Origin: Bacteroidota bacterium
GTDB taxonomy: Bacteria; Bacteroidota; Bacteroidia; Bacteroidales; UBA1556
Length of the DNA: 6,429 nucleotides
NCBI GenBank assembly: GCA_003973505.1
Contig: QNXT01000142.1
Span: forward strand, 1-6,429
Direction: 5' to 3'
The translations under genes were made by a program, and so were the position numbers. Position 1 is the stretch's first letter. The number at the start of each line of letters is the position of its first letter. Positions 1-4,786 of the stretch are shown piece by piece. Below the pieces are notes generated by a model. The model saw only the letters and a program-made list of their open reading frames with translations, was not told the DNA's origin and ran no database searches.

Positions 1-438
1 CCAGAAGCTCAGATATCCGTTTTATCTAATGCTACACAGGTGCATAAAGAATCGGTAATGACGGCTTTAAAAAAAGTAGATCAAAATATTTTGAAATTGG
101 ATGCTGCCAGCGACCGATTGCTCCGTATTATCAATCGACCCACGGGCAAATTAGATACACGCACTATTGTTGAGCGATTGAAAAAGTTCGAAGGTGATTT
201 GATTATCCAAACCATGTTTATTAAAGGCTCCTACGAAGGAGAAGATTTCGATAATACCACAGCCGAAGAGATAGCTGCATGGTTGGACCTTCTAAAAGAA
301 ATCAATCCTAAAAAAATTATGATTTACCCTATTGAAAGGGGAACACCAACCGACAGTTTAGAGAAAATTTCAAAAGAAAAGCTAGAGAAAATAGCTAATC
401 AAGCAAGGGCTATTGGCTTTAAGGTTGCTGTTTATTAA
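1..438 (+). CDS. Radical SAM protein, COG0731 type (C-terminal part; 5' end outside window)
   Basis: The frame is open from base 1, so the gene starts before the window; the GTG at 40 is internal, because the 13 codons before it already read as family sequence (VLSNAT at fragment residues 7-12). The 145 visible residues carry the conserved back half of COG0731 radical SAM proteins: VDQNILKLDAAS (26-37), the IINRPTG region (44-49), IIQTMFIKG (68-76), the DNTT/W patch (84-94) and the MIYPI..GTP strand (107-116). The CxxxCxxC cluster-binding motif would lie upstream and is not visible. This family is named after the archaeal/eukaryotic wyosine-base enzyme TYW1, but the bacterial members' reaction is not established, so I give only the superfamily: S-adenosylmethionine-dependent radical chemistry, probably cytosolic. 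The TAA stop lies inside the end of the convergent glycosyltransferase gene. Family assignment is firm, function unknown. Confidence 0.85.
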   Translation, partial: PEAQISVLSNATQVHKESVMTALKKVDQNILKLDAASDRLLRIINRPTGKLDTRTIVERLKKFEGDLIIQTMFIKGSYEGEDFDNTTAEEIAAWLDLLKEINPKKIMIYPIERGTPTDSLEKISKEKLEKIANQARAIGFKVAVY

Positions 439-1921
439 TCGAATACACAAATATTGTATCATTAGCATTGACCTTATTCATCGACTGCAATGTACGATCG
501 ATAAGCGAAGGCAATGCAATAAACTCCTGCTTTAATGGCCCTGTGATGGCTTCCATTTTATGAATGCGGTTTGGCAAATCGGTTTGTCCAAAAAACAAAA
601 CATACTTTTGTGGAAACTTCGTTTGCCCCATATCATAATCGCTTTCATTCTCCAAAACCCGGAATTTCATTTTCCAATTACTAGCATAATATTGAGGTAG
701 CGCTTTCGATGGTGCTTTGGAAGTTGCATCAACTAAAATACGCTCCGTATCCGGTTTTCCATTCAAGAAAAGCATGGCTTCTACCCTCGCCCGCTTTGAA
801 TAGCCTGTTGTAATAAAAGGCAAAATGGCAAAGCTTATCAATAAATAAATCACAAGGCTCACTTTGGTAAACATTTTCCAAAACCCAGCTTGCAATTTAC
901 TATCCAAAAGGGCTTGCCATCCCACAACACCCAGCATAACATACATGGGAAGAATGGGGAAAATAAAGCGTTCCTGTTTGTTAGGAAAATACGAATGAAA
1001 AGCAAGAAATATAAGTGTAGGCACAAATACTATAAGCCATTTCTTTTTGACATTTAGAAAACCAACCAAGAGCATTAATCCATAAGGAATTGTGAAAAAT
1101 GCCGTTAAAAGTAGGATATAATTATACCAAGGTCCATTGGGATATTCGCCACTATTATGCAAATTATAGTTTACGTATTCGAAAAATTCTGCAAATGGAC
1201 GATGCCAAACAAACATATCTATGCCTCCTTGAATCAGCACAATAGAGAACAATCCACCCAAACCATAGAAAAAGGTTTCGCGCCATTGTTTTTGAATTAG
1301 TAGCACCAATCCAATACCCCCAATAAATAGAATTCCCTGGAAACGGATGGAGAAAGCAAGCATTCCAATAAAACCTGCCCAAAGATATTTTTTAGCTGTA
1401 TTACTGTCGTCACGAATAATCACCCAAACACTGTAAAGCATAGGAGGAATGGATACCATTTCAACCAAATTTCGCACACTCAACCAAGGCATAAACCACG
1501 ATACAGCCAAGAGCCAAGCTACCAAAACTGCATTCTTCTTATTTGAAAGTTTCAGGGTGATTTTATAGGATAGACTTACCACCAAAAGCGAATAAAGGGC
1601 ATGCAATAAGCGTATAGCATACATTTGATAATCAGGATTTGTAAAGCCTATCAATTTAAAAAAGCTCAATATCAAGAAATGAATTCCCACATAAAACAAA
1701 CTATGCCCCTGTGGAACACCTGTATTTCCAGCCGACCAGGGCAGCCAATTATTATAATCGAAACCATCTACCCAAGATTGCGCAACCTCTATTACCAAAA
1801 AATGATCGTCGTGCATACCAAAACCTTTTGCAAAAATTACGGCAATCAAACGCAGTAAAAGAGCCACAAAAAGAACACTTTTAAGACTTTCATTCTCAAG
1901 ATAATACTTTATAGTTTTCAT
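419..1921 (-). CDS. GT-C membrane glycosyltransferase, Alg9/PIG-B-like (GT22) mannosyltransferase-type
   Basis: A 500-residue polytopic protein. The N-terminus has one membrane helix (about 13-32) followed by an acidic first loop, MHDDH at 36-40, the usual position of the GT-C catalytic Asp/Glu motif. About ten more hydrophobic segments follow to residue 372, then a soluble tail of about 128 residues, probably periplasmic. Two stretches resemble GT22 enzymes. One is the D-x-x-x-W...F..YN.....S.EYPNGPWYNY block at 235-268, matching the eukaryotic pattern with W and N-rich loops. The other is HSYFPNKQERFIFPILP at 309-325, equivalent to the H-K-E-x-R-F motif. Enzymes of this class use a polyprenyl-phosphate sugar to glycosylate a lipid-linked or surface acceptor outside the cytoplasmic membrane; donor and acceptor are not readable here. 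ATG at 1921 is chosen because the helix follows directly; there is no Shine-Dalgarno sequence. The gene lies downstream of the LTA-synthase-like gene on the same strand, 274 bases away, and its 3' end overlaps the radical SAM gene by 20 bases. GT39/ArnT-like is the alternative. Confidence 0.8.
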   Translation of the reverse strand: MKTIKYYLENESLKSVLFVALLLRLIAVIFAKGFGMHDDHFLVIEVAQSWVDGFDYNNWLPWSAGNTGVPQGHSLFYVGIHFLILSFFKLIGFTNPDYQMYAIRLLHALYSLLVVSLSYKITLKLSNKKNAVLVAWLLAVSWFMPWLSVRNLVEMVSIPPMLYSVWVIIRDDSNTAKKYLWAGFIGMLAFSIRFQGILFIGGIGLVLLIQKQWRETFFYGLGGLFSIVLIQGGIDMFVWHRPFAEFFEYVNYNLHNSGEYPNGPWYNYILLLTAFFTIPYGLMLLVGFLNVKKKWLIVFVPTLIFLAFHSYFPNKQERFIFPILPMYVMLGVVGWQALLDSKLQAGFWKMFTKVSLVIYLLISFAILPFITTGYSKRARVEAMLFLNGKPDTERILVDATSKAPSKALPQYYASNWKMKFRVLENESDYDMGQTKFPQKYVLFFGQTDLPNRIHKMEAITGPLKQEFIALPSLIDRTLQSMNKVNANDTIFVYSINKQQP

Positions 1922-2050
1922 GTTTATTCTTAAATTTATTTTTTAATATCGCTACTAATTCGATAATGATGTATATTTAATTATACTTCTATTCGTGCAT
2001 TCGCGACCTATTATCATTATAGATAAAAAGAACTACTTAAACCGTTCATA
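1905..2050. repeat. Tandem duplication, copy A (GT-C start codon plus leader)
   Basis: This copy aligns with 2061-2200 at roughly 80% identity by eye, with a few 1-3 base gaps. Shared anchors are TACTTTATAG (1905 and 2061), TTTTTTAATATCGC (1940 and 2094) and ATTCGTGCATTCG (1991 and 2145). It covers the first five to six codons of the glycosyltransferase gene, its leader, and a stretch ending at 2050 that corresponds to the last bases of the LTA-synthase-like gene, where TGA (minus strand, 2048-2046) stands in place of that gene's TAA. Only this copy keeps the ATG (1921-1919). Ten unrelated bases (2051-2060) separate it from copy B. Confidence 0.85.
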
Positions 2051-2060
2051 CCGTATGTTT

Positions 2061-2200
2061 TACTTTATAGTTTCCTTACTTATTCTTAAACTTATTTTTT
2101 AATATCGCCGCTAATTCGCCAATAATGGATATTGAATATATTTTATTCGTGCATTCGCCGCTCATTGTCATCATATAAAAGACAAAATTAAGCGTTTATA
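2061..2200. repeat. Tandem duplication, copy B (promoter-like box, start codon lost)
   Basis: This is the second copy of the unit at 1905-2050. On the minus strand, the position of the glycosyltransferase ATG reads AAG, followed by GAA ACT ATA AAG and then a stop, so this copy cannot start the gene. Its other end includes the true TAA stop (2198-2196) of the LTA-synthase-like gene. It alone contains the promoter-like octamer at 2183-2190. No open reading frame or stable hairpin is shared by the two copies, so the conserved content looks like leader sequence rather than coding sequence. Confidence 0.85.
2183..2190 (-). promoter_or_regulatory. Possible -7 box for the GT-C gene
   Basis: On the minus strand the bases read TAATTTTG, an exact fit to the Bacteroidota -7 consensus TAnnTTTG, just past the stop of the LTA-synthase-like gene. 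No convincing -33 TTG-type element lies at the expected distance. If used, it gives the glycosyltransferase an untranslated leader of about 255 bases containing most of both repeat copies. The octamer is degenerate and AT-rich DNA produces it by chance, so support is modest. Confidence 0.35.
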
Positions 2201-4070
2201 AATCAATATATTCTTGAAACAACACCTGCAAATAAGAAGCTCCCTCCTTATAGGCTTTAGCCTGCTGAATACTATCATTAAACGAGTTCTCTAAATACTG
2301 TCTATTAAAATGATCGTATGAAAGATAGCCCTCAGGACGAATCCAACCAAAACCTTGATTTGACTCAAAATAAGCAAATTGAGGCGTATAAGGATTCATT
2401 AAATTTTTACTCCATGGAAATTCCGAAGCATCCATATTCAACTGTTTTAAAACGGTGGTTGTCAAATCGGTTTGCGAGCATACTTTATCATATTTTGCAC
2501 CACGATATTCCTTTTTCAAAGCCCCACCCGTTATCAGCATGGGAATATGACGATAGTCTTGCTCGTAAATAGAGCGGTGTGTATAAGTCTGATGCGAATG
2601 ATCGGCCACTATCACAATCAAGGTATTCTTATACCAATCTTGCTTTTTCGCTTCGGCCATAAAGTCACCCAAAACACTATCCGTATAATAAACCGAATTA
2701 TGAAACTTATCTTCGCTATCGTTCCAATTTACGATCTTTTTCATGGGCTGATCGTAAGGCGAATGCGAGCTTAAGGTAAAATAATTTACAAAGAAAGGTT
2801 GCTCGATATGATTCAGTTTATCCATCACAAAAGGAAACATATATCCATCGTGAATACCTAATTTACCACGCGGTATTTTCTTACTTATATCAGCATCTTC
2901 GATAATAGTTTGAAACTGATTGTGAAGTAAATACGCTTTAATATTTCCATAACGTAATTGACCACCATAGTAAAAAGCAGAATGATACCCCACTTTATTA
3001 AACAATCGTGTGATGGTGGCAGTTTGCCGCATTTTCTCGGGCGAGGTCGTCAAAGTAGTAATGGGCAATGCCGGAAATCCTCCCAAAATAGAAGCCAAGC
3101 CTTGTTGTGACCGGTTACCACTCGAATATAGGTGAGTAAAGAAATAACCGTCGCTAATTAAACTATCGAAGCGAGGAGTAAGTCCTGCCCGACCACCCAA
3201 AGCATGCACCAAATCGCCACTCCAACTCTCCATTATAATAAAAAGCACATTGGGTTTGGGCGTATTTAGTATGTTGATTGTAGTATCCTTTGATACCTGA
3301 TGCAGCCTTTTCACTTCTTCTTCAGCGGTCTGACTATCATAGGTTTCGAAAATATTTTTATCCGAAATATCCATGGTATTCAATGTACTATACATTAAAT
3401 TCCAAGTGGAGTTTACAGCCAAATCATTCAATACATCTTTCTGACAATAATAGGATTGACTCTGACTGATTGGAATTTCTTTTAGACCTCCACGCATGGC
3501 AATAAAAATCAGTATGGGAACGATTGTCCCAAATACAATTTTTGAAATCAGATTGGGTTTGGCCGATTGGGTACTTTTAAAATAAAAGCGATTGAACAGC
3601 CAAATTCCAAAGGCAGAAACAACAATCATTAAAATCAATTCCAATATTGTTTTAGAAGTTTGATTCGACTCAAGCACTTCAGCTGGTCGAGTGAGGTACT
3701 CCAAAGCCTTAAAGTTTAATTTCATTTTCCATTCTGGATAAATTCCGATATTTCCAACTACAATTAAGGAATTAATAATAATTAGAGTATTTTGGAAAAC
3801 AGAGTGCACACGATCGATAATAGGATGATTATAAAAATTTTGCACACTTAGTATCAACCAAGAAACACTTGCAAAATAACTGGCCATCGACAAATCTAAG
3901 GGAATAGCATACCAAAATGCCTGAAGTATTTCAAAGGCACTTCCTCCACTATTTTTAATCATTGCATAATCAACAATTATAAAAATTACACGTTCGAGTG
4001 CAAAAAACACCAACCAGAAAAGATATATTTTTAGTAGGGAAAAATAAAAAGTAAAATTATTACGACTCAT
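2196..4070 (-). CDS. LTA-synthase-like phosphoglycerol/phosphoethanolamine transferase (membrane sulfatase-fold enzyme)
   Basis: A 624-residue protein with the standard layout of the family: about five N-terminal membrane helices (roughly 10-33, 48-76, 94-111, 141-161, 175-192), a linker, and an extracytoplasmic alkaline-phosphatase/sulfatase domain from about 273 to 545. Visible active-site elements are NVLFIIMESWSG (274-285; E281 as metal ligand), TPRFDSL (298-304), the nucleophile loop SSGNRSQQGLASILGG (316-331), SSHSPYD (434-440) and VADHSHQ (488-494; D490, H491, H493). The expected nucleophile position, Thr in staphylococcal LtaS, is Ser321; many Bacteroidota relatives have Ser here as I recall, so it is probably active. 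Family members transfer glycerol-phosphate or phosphoethanolamine from a phospholipid to an envelope acceptor; Bacteroidota make no classical lipoteichoic acid, so the acceptor is unknown. ATG at 4070 directly precedes the first helix, and a promoter-like box lies 26-33 bases upstream. The gene is divergent from the metal-uptake pair and upstream of the GT-C gene. Confidence 0.88.
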   Translation of the reverse strand: MSRNNFTFYFSLLKIYLFWLVFFALERVIFIIVDYAMIKNSGGSAFEILQAFWYAIPLDLSMASYFASVSWLILSVQNFYNHPIIDRVHSVFQNTLIIINSLIVVGNIGIYPEWKMKLNFKALEYLTRPAEVLESNQTSKTILELILMIVVSAFGIWLFNRFYFKSTQSAKPNLISKIVFGTIVPILIFIAMRGGLKEIPISQSQSYYCQKDVLNDLAVNSTWNLMYSTLNTMDISDKNIFETYDSQTAEEEVKRLHQVSKDTTINILNTPKPNVLFIIMESWSGDLVHALGGRAGLTPRFDSLISDGYFFTHLYSSGNRSQQGLASILGGFPALPITTLTTSPEKMRQTATITRLFNKVGYHSAFYYGGQLRYGNIKAYLLHNQFQTIIEDADISKKIPRGKLGIHDGYMFPFVMDKLNHIEQPFFVNYFTLSSHSPYDQPMKKIVNWNDSEDKFHNSVYYTDSVLGDFMAEAKKQDWYKNTLIVIVADHSHQTYTHRSIYEQDYRHIPMLITGGALKKEYRGAKYDKVCSQTDLTTTVLKQLNMDASEFPWSKNLMNPYTPQFAYFESNQGFGWIRPEGYLSYDHFNRQYLENSFNDSIQQAKAYKEGASYLQVLFQEYIDL

Positions 4071-4095
4071 TCACTTAAATGATTTGTTTATTCTA

Positions 4096-4103
4096 CAAAG
4101 ATA
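4096..4103 (-). promoter_or_regulatory. Probable -7 promoter box for the LTA-synthase-like gene
   Basis: The minus strand reads TATCTTTG, an exact TAnnTTTG match, 26 bases before the ATG at 4070. It would place transcription start near 4090 and give a leader of about 20 bases, a normal arrangement in Bacteroidota. A -33 element is not clear around 4121-4130. Confidence 0.5.
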
Positions 4104-4162
4104 GAATATTTGTTTTGCCGATAGCACAGTAGTTTTTCTTCTTAACAATTATTATATTTAAC

Positions 4163-4178
4163 TGCTAATATGCTAATA
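4163..4178. repeat. Two adjacent copies of TGCTAATA
   Basis: Two perfect 8-base copies stand head to tail (4163-4170, 4171-4178) in the divergent region between the LTA-synthase-like gene and the small His-protein gene. The GCTAAT core recurs in the palindrome before the receptor gene (4649-4665). It could be a regulator site or simple slippage in AT-rich DNA; nothing here identifies a binding protein. Confidence 0.4.
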
Positions 4179-4253
4179 AACATTTCCCCTATCAACTTAA
4201 AAAATCACCAAATAAAACTAACAGCATATTCGCTACAGCATTACTAAAAACCT

Positions 4254-4261
4254 TAATTTTG
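4254..4261 (+). promoter_or_regulatory. Probable -7 promoter box for the small His-protein gene
   Basis: TAATTTTG fits TAnnTTTG exactly and is followed by CAAT and then the GTG start at 4266. That leaves only four bases between box and start codon, so the mRNA would be leaderless or nearly so. This close TAnnTTTGC-then-start layout is frequent in Bacteroidota. The box also contains the in-frame stop (4254-4256) that bounds the reading frame upstream. No good -33 match is visible. Confidence 0.5.
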
Positions 4262-4265
4262 CAAT

Positions 4266-4592
4266 GTGAAAAAACAAAACTTCAAACGGCTGATTTTAAG
4301 TTGGGGATTATTTATCTCCCTGATGCTTCCCATGTCGTTGAACAATTTGCATTATATTCTTTTTCACCATCATTTAAACGATTTTAGCAAACAAAACCTT
4401 CAGTATCAAAATAATGAAAAGACTCATAGTTTTTGCTCCTACCCTTTTGTTACGGAAGAACTTGCTACTGATTTCGTTTTACTTACCCCTTTTGAAAGAA
4501 TCATTGCTTATTTAAGTCCAGGAAAAATCTTTTTCACAGAGTTAATAGCTCGGTTTTCAAATCACCTACGTGGGCCTCCTTCATTTCTCTAA
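4266..4592 (+). CDS. Small exported/membrane His-containing protein with RGPP tail, metal-receptor associated
   Basis: A 108-residue protein. Residues 1-7 are basic and 8-25 hydrophobic, giving a signal peptide or single membrane anchor. Then come H29, HHH at 34-36, H54 and a lone cysteine in HSFCSYPF (54-61), a mostly amphipathic middle, and the tail LRGPPSFL (101-108). I recall a loose family of short Bacteroidota proteins, comparable to proteobacterial DUF2946 proteins, with HxHH, a C-P-x-C-x-x-x-F motif and an R-A/G-P-P ending, encoded just before TonB-dependent receptors. This one fits in length, order and location, but has only one of the two cysteines. A metal-related accessory role is inferred, not shown. 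The GTG is the only start in the frame: an in-frame stop lies at 4254-4256, and the ATG at 4264 is out of frame and runs into TGA. The receptor gene follows after 194 bases on the same strand. Being real is likely; exact function unknown. Confidence 0.72.
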   Translation: MKKQNFKRLILSWGLFISLMLPMSLNNLHYILFHHHLNDFSKQNLQYQNNEKTHSFCSYPFVTEELATDFVLLTPFERIIAYLSPGKIFFTELIARFSNHLRGPPSFL

Positions 4593-4648
4593 ATATCTTG
4601 TTTCTGTTTGTTTTATAAAAGGATTGGTTAATGCTTATTCCATATAAT

Positions 4649-4665
4649 AATTAGCTATGCTAATT
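4649..4665. promoter_or_regulatory. Perfect 7-3-7 palindrome upstream of the receptor gene
   Basis: AATTAGC-TAT-GCTAATT lies 57 bases after the small gene and 121 before the receptor ATG. The arms are perfectly complementary, but the stem is short, mostly A/T and not followed by a T-run, so a dimeric repressor or activator site fits better than a terminator. Its GCTAAT half-site also occurs twice at 4163-4178 ahead of the small gene. No known operator consensus is matched. Confidence 0.35.
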
Positions 4666-4776
4666 GTGAATTAAGTTATTGAAATCATACCAAAAGTCAA
4701 ATTAAAACAAACTCCCCCTTATTCATTTATTTAATAATTAATGATGGTTTTTCAATTAACGCCATCAAAAACATCG

Positions 4777-4784
4777 TATTTTAG
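4777..4784 (+). promoter_or_regulatory. Possible -7 box directly before the receptor gene
   Basis: TATTTTAG matches TAnnTTTG in all but one defined position and ends two bases before the ATG at 4787. If used, the receptor has its own near-leaderless transcript in addition to any read-through from the small gene. The match is imperfect and no -33 element is obvious. Confidence 0.25.
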
Positions 4785-4786
4785 AT

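Noticed and set aside
445..460. ATAC...GTAT short inverted repeat near the convergent gene ends as a shared terminator
   Set aside because: Only four base pairs of A/T-rich stem, no T-run, and it lies inside the glycosyltransferase coding sequence.
1164..1858. Alternative frames across the glycosyltransferase gene (1164-1382 minus, 1625-1858 plus)
   Set aside because: Both are covered by the GT22-like reading frame with continuous membrane segments; their translations show no domain or signal sequence.
1963..2020. Fur-box-like halves: GATAATGAT (1962-1970) and ATCATTAT (2013-2020)
   Set aside because: The halves are more than 40 bases apart instead of adjacent, they are made of A/T-rich words, and the second repeat copy does not preserve the pairing. 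Most likely chance.
2318..2774. Plus-strand open frames opposite the LTA-synthase-like gene (2318-2572, 2472-2774)
   Set aside because: They lie antisense inside a gene with intact family motifs, have no recognisable domains, and overlap each other in different frames.
4221..4241. ACAGCAT twice, 14 bases apart, before the small His-protein gene
   Set aside because: Seven-base words with no symmetry or match to a known site; could be a direct-repeat activator site, but the evidence is too thin to annotate.
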